Part shown: piece after piece, positions 5,864 through 13,799 of the stretch | Layout: every line of letters begins with the position of its first letter | Position numbering within the stretch: position 1 is the stretch's first letter | Source of the DNA: Nitrospinota bacterium | GTDB taxonomy: Bacteria; Tectomicrobia; Entotheonellia; J063 | Length of the DNA stretch: 14,441 nucleotides | Assembly: GCA_003696125.1 (NCBI GenBank) | Contig: RFHZ01000886.1 | Coordinates: 1 to 14,441, forward strand | Direction of reading: 5' to 3' | Translations under genes and position numbers: made by a program | Notes under the pieces: model-generated | Database searches by the model: none | What the model was told of the DNA's origin: nothing | The model's input: only the letters and a program-made list of their open reading frames with translations

Positions 5864-7605
5864 CGTCCTACCTCCTTGGGAGCAGAGCGGAAGGTTGTCC
5901 ATTCCCCTTGGGATTCCAGACGCGTTCTGCGAGAGGTTCCCTCTCCACACCCACCTGCCGGTTGCTTCTCCCTGGACGCCTGCCAGGTGGCCTCTGCAGG
6001 AGAAAGACCCCCTTTCTCGGCCAGCACAAAGGGAGTCGTCCTATCAGAAGTCTCCTGCCGGGAGAAGACCGGAGCAGAGGCCTGCTCCATCTGGGCCGTG
6101 CGCTCCTGCATCTGCTGCACCAGGTGATTCACCGACGGCTCCATCAGGCGGAGATACGGCTTGGGATAGAGCCCGATCCAGAGCATGAAGATGATGAGGG
6201 GAACCATATACGCCACCTCACGCGGATTACAATCGGTCAGGGTCTCGTTTTCCGGCTTGTCCAGGGTCCCGAACATCATGCGCTGATACATCCAGAGCAT
6301 GTAGGCTGCTCCCAGGATGATCCCTATCACGGCAAAGGCGGCATAGATGGCCTTGGCCTGAAAAGCACCGACCAGGATCAGGAACTCCCCGACAAACCCG
6401 TTGAGTCCGGGTAGCCCGATGGAGGAGAACATGGTGATGGCAAAGATGGTGGCGAACACCGGTACCTTTCGCGATATGCCCCCAAAATCGCTGATCAGCC
6501 GGGTGTGTCGGCGCTCGTAAATGATCCCGACGATCAAGAAGAGGGCGCCGGTACTGAGTCCATGGTTGATCATCTGGAGAATACTCCCCATGATCCCCTC
6601 TGGATTGAGGGCAAACATCCCCAGCATGACAAACCCGAGATGACTCACACTGGAATATGCGACCAGCTTCTTCACATCCTGCTGCGCCATGGCCACCAGT
6701 GCACCGTAAATGATCCCGATCACCGCCAGCACGACCATGGCCGGCACAAAGTACTGGCTGGCATAGGGGAAGAGGGACAGGCTAAAACGCACAAACCCGT
6801 ATGTCCCCATCTTTAAGAGGACCCCGGCCAGAATCACGCTTCCTGCCGTCGGGGCCTCCACGTGGGCATCGGGAAGCCAGGTATGGAAGGGGAACATGGG
6901 GACTTTGATGGCAAAGGCGATGAAGAAAGCCAGGAAGAGCCAGATCTGTTGTGTCGTCGAGAGATTGGTCTGGAGCAATTCGAGGAAATTAAAGGTATAG
7001 ACGCCGGTCTGGCCCCCGTGGATGAAATAGAGGCCCAAGATCCCCAACAACATCAAGACACTGCCGAAGAGGGTGTAGAGGAAGAACTTGATCGCCGCAT
7101 AGAGCTTTCTGGGTCCTCCCCAGATCCCGATCAGGAAATACATCGGCACAAGCATCACTTCCCAGAAGACATAGAAGAGGAAGAGATCGAGGGCCACAAA
7201 CACCCCCAGCATCCCGGTCTCCAGGAGGAGCAGGGAGACGTAGTACTCCTTCTCCCGCTCTGTAATGGCGGTAAAGGAGCTGAGGACCGATATGGCGGTC
7301 AGGATGGTGGTCAAGAGGACGAGCAGGATACTGATCCCGTCTACGCCAAAGAAGTACTCTACCCCGATGGCCGGAATCCAGGAGGCCCGTTCCACAAACT
7401 GGAACTGGTGCGTCGTGGTGTCAAAGTAAGGGACCAGGAAGACGATGGAGATTATCGCATCCACCAGCGAAACACTCAACGCAAAATACTTGATCTCCCT
7501 GGTCTGCTCTTTCTGCAAGAAGGCCATGATAATGAGGGCCCCGACCAAAGGGAGATAGGTAATCAGCGATAAGATTGGGAAGCCACCCAGCGCATGCTCA
7601 ATCAT
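5854..7605 (-). CDS. nuoM: NADH-quinone oxidoreductase subunit M, second copy (NuoM2), with long C-terminal tail
   Basis: A 583-residue complex I antiporter-like subunit forming a proton channel in the membrane arm. The charged residues of the path are all present: Glu149 ([16 protein letters not shown]), Lys234 ([18 protein letters not shown]), Lys265 ([11 protein letters not shown]) and Glu407 ([12 protein letters not shown]). The transporter body ends near residue 498. The last 85 or so residues form a polar tail rich in Ser, Thr, Arg, Glu and Gln that I cannot assign; E. coli NuoM has 509 residues, so this copy is unusually long. ATG 7605 has AGGAGG 8 nt upstream. The gene starts 118 nt after nuoL2, the widest gap in the nuo run, and overlaps nuoN2 by 10 nt. 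It is closely related to nuoM1: in the 60-residue block M2 221-280 against M1 211-270, I count 53 identities. Confidence 0.97.
   Translation of the reverse strand: MIEHALGGFPILSLITYLPLVGALIIMAFLQKEQTREIKYFALSVSLVDAIISIVFLVPYFDTTTHQFQFVERASWIPAIGVEYFFGVDGISILLVLLTTILTAISVLSSFTAITEREKEYYVSLLLLETGMLGVFVALDLFLFYVFWEVMLVPMYFLIGIWGGPRKLYAAIKFFLYTLFGSVLMLLGILGLYFIHGGQTGVYTFNFLELLQTNLSTTQQIWLFLAFFIAFAIKVPMFPFHTWLPDAHVEAPTAGSVILAGVLLKMGTYGFVRFSLSLFPYASQYFVPAMVVLAVIGIIYGALVAMAQQDVKKLVAYSSVSHLGFVMLGMFALNPEGIMGSILQMINHGLSTGALFLIVGIIYERRHTRLISDFGGISRKVPVFATIFAITMFSSIGLPGLNGFVGEFLILVGAFQAKAIYAAFAVIGIILGAAYMLWMYQRMMFGTLDKPENETLTDCNPREVAYMVPLIIFMLWIGLYPKPYLRLMEPSVNHLVQQMQERTAQMEQASAPVFSRQETSDRTTPFVLAEKGGLSPAEATWQASREKQPAGGCGEGTSRRTRLESQGEWTTFRSAPKEVGRCR
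5871..5877 (-). promoter_or_regulatory. Strong ribosome binding site setting the nuoN2 start
   Basis: AAGGAGG (CCTCCTT on the plus strand) lies 7 nt before ATG 5863, inside the last codons of nuoM2. This near-consensus site decides in favour of 5863 over the upstream in-frame start at 5950. Confidence 0.75.
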
Positions 7606-7723
7606 ACAGACTCCTCCTGATGCCTAATGCCTAACCGTGATACGAGATGTATAATGCGTCAGCCACACCGTCCTGTTCCCATCCTTTGCCTTCGGGCTGC
7701 TTATCCTTCACCCAAGTTAGGGA
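7606..7723 (-). other. 118-nt spacer between nuoL2 and nuoM2
   Basis: No open frame of note lies here. It is the longest gap inside the nuo run; other gaps are 26-97 nt or overlaps. It contains an AT-richer stretch reading GCATTATACATC on the minus strand (about 7650-7661), which could be a -10 element, but no matching -35 box is evident. Nearer to nuoM2 is a 7-nt tandem repeat, TTAGGCA twice (7621-7634). No terminator hairpin was found, so it may be an internal promoter region or simply relaxed spacing. Confidence 0.4.
7621..7634. repeat. Two direct copies of a 7-nt unit before nuoM2
   Basis: The plus strand reads TGCCTAA twice in direct succession, just upstream of the nuoM2 ribosome binding site. 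Two copies of a short unit could arise by chance; it is recorded because it lies in the longest spacer of the operon. Confidence 0.4.
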
Positions 7724-9736
7724 TCAAAAGACCAGGTAGAGCGTGATGATCACGAAGATTCCCAGGACCATGAACAGCAGATAGTTCTGGACAAAACCGG
7801 TCTGGAGGTAACGTAACACCCTGGCCCCCACCGTAATCAGCACCGAGACGCCGTTCACCGCCCCATCAACCGTCCGCAGATCGATATCACCGGAAAAACT
7901 GCTGACCCGCACCGTGCTATTGCTGGCACCATTGACCAGGCCATCGTCGATGACTTTGACATCGACCGCTCCCCAGAGGAAATGGGCGAAGCGCTTGCAG
8001 TTTTCCACGATATAGGTATCGTAGAACTCATCCACCCAGTACTTGTTCAGCAACAGCTCATAGAGGGCAGAGAAACGCTGGGAGAGTTTCTCCGGCGTAT
8101 CAGGACGGAGAATATAGAAATAGTAAGCCACCAGGATACCGGCCACCCCCACCGCGATCGAGATGAGCATCAAGACGGCATCCAGGACATGAAAGCCTCC
8201 TTCCTCCACCGCATGGGCGGCTTCAGCGGCAAAGGCGACATGGGCACTGGCTGCCTGGTGTCCTCCTCCCAGCACCGGCTCAAGAAAACGATGAATCCAT
8301 CCAGCTTCCGGGGGAAAACCGGGGATGAGGCCACCGATGATGGAGAGGATGGCCAGAACGACTAAGGGGATGGTCATTACCGGAGGAGATTCATGCAGGT
8401 GGTGCATGGCCTCCTCACTCACCCGCGAGGGACCGTAAAAGGTGAGGAAGATGAGACGGAACATGTAAAAGGCGGTCATAAACGCTGCCACCACCCCGAT
8501 CAGCCAGAGGAGATAGTGGCCATTCTTGAAGGCCTCGGCCAGAATCTCATCCTTGCTCCAAAACCCGGCCAGTGGTGGGATGCCGGCAATGGCGATTGCG
8601 CCCACCAGAAAGGTCCAGTGGGTGGTGGGAAGATAGGGCCGTAATCCCCCCATCCTCCGCATATCCTGCTCACCGGAAAGGGCATGAATCACGCTACCCG
8701 AGCAGAGAAAGAGGAGTCCTTTAAAGAAGGCGTGGGTCATCAGGTGGAAAATGCCGGCAACGTAGGCTCCTACCCCTGCCCCCAGAAACATATAGCCGAG
8801 CTGGCTGACCGTGGAATAGGCCAGGACCCGTTTGATATCGTTCTGCACCAGGCCGATGGAGGCGGCAAAGATGGCGGTCAACCCACCGATAACCGCCACC
8901 AGTTCGGCGGAAAAGGGGGCTGCGCTATAGAGCACGTTGCTTCGCGCCACCATATAGACGCCAGCCGTGACCATGGTTGCCGCGTGAATCAAGGCACTGA
9001 CCGGGGTCGGGCCTTCCATGGCATCTGGTAACCAGACATAGAGCGGGATCTGGGCCGACTTGCCGATGGCACCCAGGAAGAGGCAGAGCGTGATTGCGGT
9101 CACGATCCCCACACTGACCTCCTCGACGCGAGGAAAGATCTCGCTGTAATTGAGGGTACCAAAGGTGGCAAAGAGGAGGAAAATCCCGAGCAGGAAACCG
9201 GCATCACCGATGCGGTTGACGACAAACGCCTTTTTCCCGGCATCGGCTGCCGATTTCCGCTCAAACCAGAACCCGATTAAGAGATAAGAGCAGAGGCCGA
9301 CCCCCTCCCATCCGACGAACATGAGCAGGTAGTTATTGGCCAGCACCAGCAGCAGCATGGAGAACATGAAGAGATTGATGTAGGTAAAGTACCGATAGTA
9401 ACCACCATCACCGTGCATGTACCCAACAGAGTAGATGTGCACCAGCAGCCCAACACCAGCAACCACAAGGAGCATGATGGCACTGAGGGGGTCGATAAGA
9501 AAACCGACATTCACCTTGAAGGAGCCGGCCGTCACCCATTCATAGAGGCTGACCTCCACACTCCCGTATCCCAAGGCAACTTCCAGGAAAACGATGACCG
9601 AAAGGAGAAAGGAGATGGCTACCGAACCCACTCCGAGATAGTGAGCCTTCTCCCGGATATACTTCCGTCCGAAGAGGCCATTGATGACCACCGCAATCAA
9701 GGGGAAAAGAGGGATAAGCCACGGATAGTATCGCAT
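7724..9736 (-). CDS. nuoL: NADH-quinone oxidoreductase subunit L, second copy (NuoL2), with extended lateral-helix region
   Basis: A 670-residue complex I subunit, the distal antiporter-like pump whose C-terminal lateral helix runs back along the membrane arm. The proton-path residues are intact: Glu144 (FVGWEGVGLCSYLLIG), Asp178 (NRIGDAG), Lys226 (GAIGKSAQIPLYVWLPDAM), His251 region (SALIHAATMVTAGVY), Lys339 (HAFFKGLLFL) and Lys395 (FWSKDEIL). After the conserved LLLNKYWVDEFYD (about 561-573) comes the lateral-helix region. Relative to NuoL1 in this window it carries exactly 27 extra residues before the shared LQTGFV motif at 644. The extra block (592-618) starts DVKVIDDGLVNG and the next block (619 on) starts DLRTVDGAVNG, so it looks like a tandem duplication. 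The ATG at 9736 follows AAGGAG at good spacing. It lies 26 nt after nuoK. The extension is what a complex with an additional pump between L and N would need. Confidence 0.97.
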   Translation of the reverse strand: MRYYPWLIPLFPLIAVVINGLFGRKYIREKAHYLGVGSVAISFLLSVIVFLEVALGYGSVEVSLYEWVTAGSFKVNVGFLIDPLSAIMLLVVAGVGLLVHIYSVGYMHGDGGYYRYFTYINLFMFSMLLLVLANNYLLMFVGWEGVGLCSYLLIGFWFERKSAADAGKKAFVVNRIGDAGFLLGIFLLFATFGTLNYSEIFPRVEEVSVGIVTAITLCLFLGAIGKSAQIPLYVWLPDAMEGPTPVSALIHAATMVTAGVYMVARSNVLYSAAPFSAELVAVIGGLTAIFAASIGLVQNDIKRVLAYSTVSQLGYMFLGAGVGAYVAGIFHLMTHAFFKGLLFLCSGSVIHALSGEQDMRRMGGLRPYLPTTHWTFLVGAIAIAGIPPLAGFWSKDEILAEAFKNGHYLLWLIGVVAAFMTAFYMFRLIFLTFYGPSRVSEEAMHHLHESPPVMTIPLVVLAILSIIGGLIPGFPPEAGWIHRFLEPVLGGGHQAASAHVAFAAEAAHAVEEGGFHVLDAVLMLISIAVGVAGILVAYYFYILRPDTPEKLSQRFSALYELLLNKYWVDEFYDTYIVENCKRFAHFLWGAVDVKVIDDGLVNGASNSTVRVSSFSGDIDLRTVDGAVNGVSVLITVGARVLRYLQTGFVQNYLLFMVLGIFVIITLYLVF
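7883..7963 (-). repeat. 27-residue duplicated unit in the NuoL2 lateral-helix region
   Basis: These 81 bases encode NuoL2 residues 592-618, which have no counterpart in NuoL1. The unit begins DVKVIDDGLVNG; the following segment, beginning DLRTVDGAVNG at residue 619, has exactly the same spacing to LQTGFV as the single DVRRIDGLVNG unit of NuoL1. At the DNA level the two units are already well diverged, so the duplication is old. The exact boundary may slide by several residues (alternatively 598-624, positions 7865-7945). Confidence 0.75.
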
Positions 9737-9762
9737 CCAGAGACTCCTTAGTCAGGCAGAAT

Positions 9763-10065
9763 TTACCACTTCAGTAGATTGACCTCATCGACATTCAGCG
9801 TTCCTTTGAGGCGATGTATACAGATGACAATGGCTAATCCGATTGCCGCTTCAGCCGCGGCAACGGCAATGATAAAGATGGCAAACGCCTGTCCCCGGAA
9901 ATCTCCCAGGAAATTGGAGAAGGAGACCAGGGTAATGTTGACGGCATTGAAGATGAGTTCTATGGACATCAGGATGACGATCGCATTCCGTCGAATAAGC
10001 GCTCCCCATACGCCGATCCCGAAGATAATCGCTCCCAAGGTGAGATAGAATGATAGTGGAACCAC
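9763..10065 (-). CDS. nuoK: NADH-quinone oxidoreductase subunit K (NuoK)
   Basis: A 100-residue complex I membrane subunit with three transmembrane helices, homologous to MrpC/ND4L, which passes the conformational and proton signal between the quinone site and the pumps. The two membrane glutamates known to be essential in E. coli are present at the same numbers, Glu36 (ILMSIELIFNAVN) and Glu72 (VAAAEAAIGLAIV). Length is normal. Translation starts at GTG 10065, 6 nt after AAGGAG. The gene is 28 nt after nuoJ and 26 nt before nuoL2, the usual J-K-L order. Only one nuoK lies in the window. If NuoL1-M1-N1 belong to a separate complete set, their nuoK must lie beyond the right edge. Confidence 0.98.
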   Translation of the reverse strand: MVPLSFYLTLGAIIFGIGVWGALIRRNAIVILMSIELIFNAVNITLVSFSNFLGDFRGQAFAIFIIAVAAAEAAIGLAIVICIHRLKGTLNVDEVNLLKW

Positions 10066-10071
10066 CGCTTA

Positions 10072-10077
10072 CTCCTT
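10072..10077 (-). promoter_or_regulatory. Ribosome binding site for the GTG start of nuoK
   Basis: AAGGAG (CTCCTT on the plus strand) ends 6 nt before GTG 10065. No ATG lies nearby in frame, so this site fixes the non-ATG start. Confidence 0.7.
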
Positions 10078-10093
10078 CACGCGTCTCTCGATT

Positions 10094-10597
10094 TTAATCC
10101 CGTCGCGCCAGGATAATGGCGCCAATCATGGCCGCTAACAGCAGAATCGATGCCACCTCAAACGGTAAGAGATAGTCGGTAAAGAGGACCGTACCGAGTC
10201 CCTCGGTCGGGGTCTGTCCCCCCAGTTGGGCCAGGATGGCGTTCGGTTTGCCTCCCGAGGGGAGTCCCCGCCAGAGCACGACGATCACCTCTAAGAGGAG
10301 AATCCCTCCGATGGCCAGGGCCACCGGCCACTGGCCATGCCACTGTCGCAACCGTTGCAGTTCCTGGAGATTAGAAAGCAAGAGGACAAAGAGGATCAGG
10401 ATGACCATGGCACTGGCGTAGATCAGAATCTGCACCGCGGCTAAGAACTCGGCATAGAGCAGGATATACACCCCGGCCACACAGAAGAAGGTGAGGACCA
10501 GGTAGAGGACACCATGCACCACATTCTTGGCCGTTACCACCTTGATGGCTGCGAAGATCATCACCGCGGCCAAAAGAAAAAAGAGAAGGAATTGCAT
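10094..10597 (-). CDS. nuoJ: NADH-quinone oxidoreductase subunit J (NuoJ)
   Basis: A 167-residue complex I membrane subunit (ND6 homologue) with five predicted helices. Helix 3 carries the family signature AEFLAAVQILIYASAMVILI (about 49-68), including Tyr60 in the position of the conserved tyrosine near the helix break that switches between alpha and pi forms. The C-terminal helix ends IGAIILARRD. ATG 10597 has GGAG 7 nt upstream. The gene opens the J-K-L2-M2-N2 block, 97 nt downstream of nuoN1. Having J directly after an N gene is not the usual order, because J normally follows I, so this marks a junction between two nuo gene sets. Nothing in the protein itself looks unusual. Confidence 0.97.
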   Translation of the reverse strand: MQFLLFFLLAAVMIFAAIKVVTAKNVVHGVLYLVLTFFCVAGVYILLYAEFLAAVQILIYASAMVILILFVLLLSNLQELQRLRQWHGQWPVALAIGGILLLEVIVVLWRGLPSGGKPNAILAQLGGQTPTEGLGTVLFTDYLLPFEVASILLLAAMIGAIILARRD

Positions 10598-10694
10598 CGC
10601 TTATCTCCTACCTCCCTGTCTCCCGTAACAGGCTCAGTAAAAATCGACTTACCTTAACACACGGCAATAGTGATTGCAAGGATTTTTTCTCCCT
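10598..10694 (-). promoter_or_regulatory. Spacer between nuoN1 and nuoJ, possible weak promoter
   Basis: This 97-nt spacer separates the L1-M1-N1 block from J-K-L2-M2-N2. On the minus strand TTGCAA (10674-10679) is followed after 17 nt by TAAGGT (10651-10656), a poor sigma-70-like pair. The region is locally more AT-rich than its flanks. No terminator hairpin with a T-run is seen after nuoN1, so read-through is as likely as a separate promoter. Confidence 0.2.
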
Positions 10695-12152
10695 TTACCC
10701 CCCCATCAATCCCGCCGCTGCCTGCTGGATGATCGGGAGGATCGATCCCGGGAAAAGCCCAAAATAGAGGATTCCCACGCTGGCCAGGACCAGGGCCACC
10801 ACCAGGGCCGGGTCGAAGCTCACCGCCACCCCCTTGGCCGGCTGTTGCATGTACATGACCACCACCACCCGTAGGTAATAGTAGAGGGAAATCAGCGAGT
10901 TGATCACCCCCAGGATGGTGAGAAAGACGTACCCGCTCATCACCGCAGCACTGAAGATATAGAACTTCCCGACAAATCCTGCCGTGGGCGGAATCCCGGC
11001 CAGGGAGAGCATGAAGAGGGCCATGACGACACCCAACAACGGGTAGCGATAGCCGAGTCCCCTGTACTCATCGATCTGCACAAACGCCTCTTCTTCTCTG
11101 ACCAGAAGGGAAACCACGGCAAAGGCACCGAAGTTCATGAAGGTATAGACCAGGAGGTAAAAGAGCGCTCCACCCGCTCCGGCCCTGCTCCCCGCCGTCA
11201 GCGCCACCAGGGTATAACCGGCATGGGCAATGCTCGAGTAGGCCAGCATCCGTTTGATATTCCCCTGCACCAGCGCACTGAGATTGCCGACGGTCATGGT
11301 CAAAGCGGCCAGAATCCAGAAGATCGCCGTCCAGGAAGGACGCAGGGAGAAGAATGCGCTACCGAAGATGCGCAGCAAGACGGCAAACCCGGCCATCTTG
11401 GGTCCGGTAGACATAAAGGCGGTAATCGGCGTGGGTGCGCCTTCATAGACGTCTGGAGTCCACATGTGAAAGGGGACAGAGGCGATCTTGAACCCAAACC
11501 CGACCAGGAGCAATCCCATGCCGACCAGAAAGAGAGGCTCGTTTCCCATCCGATGCCGGCTCGCAAAGAGATGAATCTGGGAGAGATTGGTACTCCCCGT
11601 GGTCCCATAGATCAGGGCGATACCGTAGAGGAGAAACCCGGTAGCAAACGCCCCCAGCAGGAAGTACTTCATGGCCGATTCGATCGATCTGGCTTTGTCT
11701 CGTAAAAATCCGGCCAGGATGTATTGCGCCAGGGAGAGCAACTCCAGCCCGATGAAGATGATGAGCAGGTCTCTTCCGGCCACCATCAGTATCATCCCGG
11801 TCGTGGCCAAAAGGAGCAGCGCATAGTACTCCCCGTTGTTCACCTCTGCTGTCTGCCGCATATACTGCCGGGAGAGAAAAACGGTAAAGAGGGCCACCAG
11901 CAAGAAGAGCAGGGTAAAGAAGGTGCTAAACGCATCCACCGTCAGCATCCCATAGAAGAACGTCCCTTGCTCTCCCCACAGCATCAGGGTGGCCAGGATG
12001 GCTACCCCGATCCCCCCTAAGGTCAGCGAGGAGAGAGCTCCCCGCTCCTGGGAGGAAAAGAGATCCACCAGCAACACCACCAGGCCAAAGCTGGCCAGAA
12101 TGAGCTGGGGTGCCACACCGCTTAAGGTGGTCAATGTCGCACTACCTTCCAT
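10695..12152 (-). CDS. nuoN: NADH-quinone oxidoreductase subunit N, first copy (NuoN1)
   Basis: A 485-residue antiporter-like complex I subunit. Family residues are intact: Glu137 (FIGLELLSLAQYILAG), Lys222 (GFGFKIASVPFHMW), Lys252 (TGPKMAGFAVLL) and Lys396 (AGFVGKFYIF). The motif [15 protein letters not shown] distinguishes N from L and M. Length is normal and there are no disruptions. The ATG at 12152 overlaps the end of nuoM1 by 11 nt and has a GGAG about 8 nt upstream. It is a clear paralogue of nuoN2 but not a recent copy: the two differ throughout their N-terminal helices and loops. It is followed unusually by nuoJ rather than by the end of the operon. Confidence 0.97.
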   Translation of the reverse strand: MEGSATLTTLSGVAPQLILASFGLVVLLVDLFSSQERGALSSLTLGGIGVAILATLMLWGEQGTFFYGMLTVDAFSTFFTLLFLLVALFTVFLSRQYMRQTAEVNNGEYYALLLLATTGMILMVAGRDLLIIFIGLELLSLAQYILAGFLRDKARSIESAMKYFLLGAFATGFLLYGIALIYGTTGSTNLSQIHLFASRHRMGNEPLFLVGMGLLLVGFGFKIASVPFHMWTPDVYEGAPTPITAFMSTGPKMAGFAVLLRIFGSAFFSLRPSWTAIFWILAALTMTVGNLSALVQGNIKRMLAYSSIAHAGYTLVALTAGSRAGAGGALFYLLVYTFMNFGAFAVVSLLVREEEAFVQIDEYRGLGYRYPLLGVVMALFMLSLAGIPPTAGFVGKFYIFSAAVMSGYVFLTILGVINSLISLYYYLRVVVVMYMQQPAKGVAVSFDPALVVALVLASVGILYFGLFPGSILPIIQQAAAGLMGG

Positions 12153-13761
12153 GATCTGCGCTCCGTTGTTGAGTGTTATTCGCTACAGGGACACGGAAAG
12201 CGGTGAGGGGATCGGTACCCTGGCCAGAGAAACCGGCGAGGTGTTCTCCCCGGTTCTGGGGAACCATATACTGCGCACGGGTGGAAGCTGCCTTGACCCG
12301 GCTCAGCAACTGCTGGGTGCTGGCCGCGGTGCGGTGGAAAAAGGGCTGGGGATAGATCCCGATCCAGAAGATCAGCACAACGATGGGGACCAAAAGCCCA
12401 ATCTCGCGCGCACTCAGATCCTTTAACGACCGGTTCTCCTCCCGTGTTATCTCTCCAAACATCACCCGCTGGAACATCCGGAGCATATAGACGGCAGCCA
12501 GGATCACCCCCAGAGCTGCCAGGACAGCAGCAAGCCGGTAGACGCGGAAGGTCCCTACCAGGATCAGGAACTCTCCCACAAAGCCGTTCAACCCGGGTAA
12601 ACCGATGGAGGAGAGGGTGACCACCATGAAGAACCCGGCCAGCACCGGCAACACCCTGGTCAGCCCCCCGAATTCACTGATCAGCCGGGTATGCCGGCGC
12701 TCGTACAGCATCCCCACGATCAGGAAGAGGGCACCGGTGCTGAGACCGTGATTCACCATCTGGATGAGACCCCCACTGACTCCCTGTTCGGTCAGGGCAA
12801 AGATACCGAGCATCACGAACCCGAGATGGCTCACGCTGGAGTACGCCACCAGCTTCTTGATATCCGGCTGCACCATGGCGACCAGGGCCCCGTAGATGAT
12901 CCCGATCACGGCCAGGACCAGAATAAAGGGCACCGCCTCCTGGGCGGCCTGAGGGAAGAGGGGGAGGGAAAAACGGAGAAAACCGTAGACCCCCATCTTC
13001 AGGAGCACCCCGGCCAGAATCACGCTCCCGGCTGTCGGCGCTTCCACATGAGCATCCGGAAGCCAGGTGTGAAAGGGGAAGAGCGGGACCTTGATGGCAA
13101 AGCTGAGGAAAAAGGCGAGAAAGAGCCAGCGCTGCAGATTAAGGGGAAGGGAGAGGGTATAGAGCTGGAGCAGATCAAAACTCAGGACCCCTTTAACTTG
13201 ATAGTAATGGTAGTAGAGGACCAGGATACCCACCAGCATCAGGAGGCTGCCGGCCATGGTATAGAGGAAAAACTTGATGGCCGCATAGATGCGGCGTTCT
13301 CCTCCCCAGCCCCCGATCAAAAAGTACATCGGGATGAGCATGGCCTCCCAAAAGACGTAAAAGAGGAAGAGATCGAGGGCCACAAACACCCCCAGCATCC
13401 CGGTCTCCAAAAGGAGCATGAAGACCATGTACTCCCGGACCCGTTCCGTAATCCCCTGCCAGGAGGCCAAAATGGCCAGCGGCATCAGCAGGGTGGTCAG
13501 CATGACCAGCAGGAGACTGATGCCATCCACCCCTACATGATAGCTGATGCCATAGCTCTCTATCCAGGGGACCTTTTCGACGAACTGCATCTGGGCCAGG
13601 GTCGGATCAAACCCGAAGAACACGCCTAAAGAGAAGAGGAAGACGAGCAGGGTGGTGATCAAGGCCCCACTCCTGACCAGCCTCTCATCCCGCAAGAAGA
13701 GTAAAACCAGCGCCCCCAGCAGGGGGAGAAACACGATTACTGTAAGCAGCGGAATCATCAT
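12142..13761 (-). CDS. nuoM: NADH-quinone oxidoreductase subunit M, first copy (NuoM1)
   Basis: A 539-residue antiporter-like complex I subunit. The proton-path residues are present: Glu139 (YVFWEAMLIPMYFLIG), Lys224 ([18 protein letters not shown]), Lys255 ([11 protein letters not shown]) and Glu397 ([12 protein letters not shown]). The membrane body ends near residue 489 and a polar tail of about 50 residues follows, shorter than and unrelated by eye to the NuoM2 tail. The start is one of two tandem ATG codons (13761 or 13758). No strong ribosome binding site precedes them, so translation may depend on coupling with nuoL1, whose stop lies 38 nt upstream. It overlaps nuoN1 by 11 nt. Sequence similarity to NuoM2 is very high in the central helices, so the two are paralogues with the same function. 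Confidence 0.97.
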   Translation of the reverse strand: MMIPLLTVIVFLPLLGALVLLFLRDERLVRSGALITTLLVFLFSLGVFFGFDPTLAQMQFVEKVPWIESYGISYHVGVDGISLLLVMLTTLLMPLAILASWQGITERVREYMVFMLLLETGMLGVFVALDLFLFYVFWEAMLIPMYFLIGGWGGERRIYAAIKFFLYTMAGSLLMLVGILVLYYHYYQVKGVLSFDLLQLYTLSLPLNLQRWLFLAFFLSFAIKVPLFPFHTWLPDAHVEAPTAGSVILAGVLLKMGVYGFLRFSLPLFPQAAQEAVPFILVLAVIGIIYGALVAMVQPDIKKLVAYSSVSHLGFVMLGIFALTEQGVSGGLIQMVNHGLSTGALFLIVGMLYERRHTRLISEFGGLTRVLPVLAGFFMVVTLSSIGLPGLNGFVGEFLILVGTFRVYRLAAVLAALGVILAAVYMLRMFQRVMFGEITREENRSLKDLSAREIGLLVPIVVLIFWIGIYPQPFFHRTAASTQQLLSRVKAASTRAQYMVPQNRGEHLAGFSGQGTDPLTAFRVPVANNTQQRSADHGR

Positions 13762-13799
13762 GGCTCAACACCAAAGCAACTGACCATCACTCCTTCACC

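Noticed and set aside
5864-5950. Upstream in-frame start that would give NuoN2 29 more residues
   Set aside because: It overlaps the nuoM2 tail, has no good ribosome binding site, and the start at 5863 has AAGGAGG at ideal spacing and the family's N-terminus.
5854-7605. Frameshift creating the long NuoM2 tail
   Set aside because: The conserved body is complete to its natural end, and the tail joins in the same frame with no second-frame continuation of NuoM sequence. It is kept as a natural extension, though an error cannot be excluded.
12691-13629. Long plus-strand open frame (312 codons) antisense to nuoM1; similar ones at 4790-5569 and 6862-7572
   Set aside because: Their products are rich in Gly, Glu, Gln, His and Asp, the typical complement of hydrophobic membrane-protein codons, and they show no known domain. 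The opposite strand encodes clear NuoM/NuoN.
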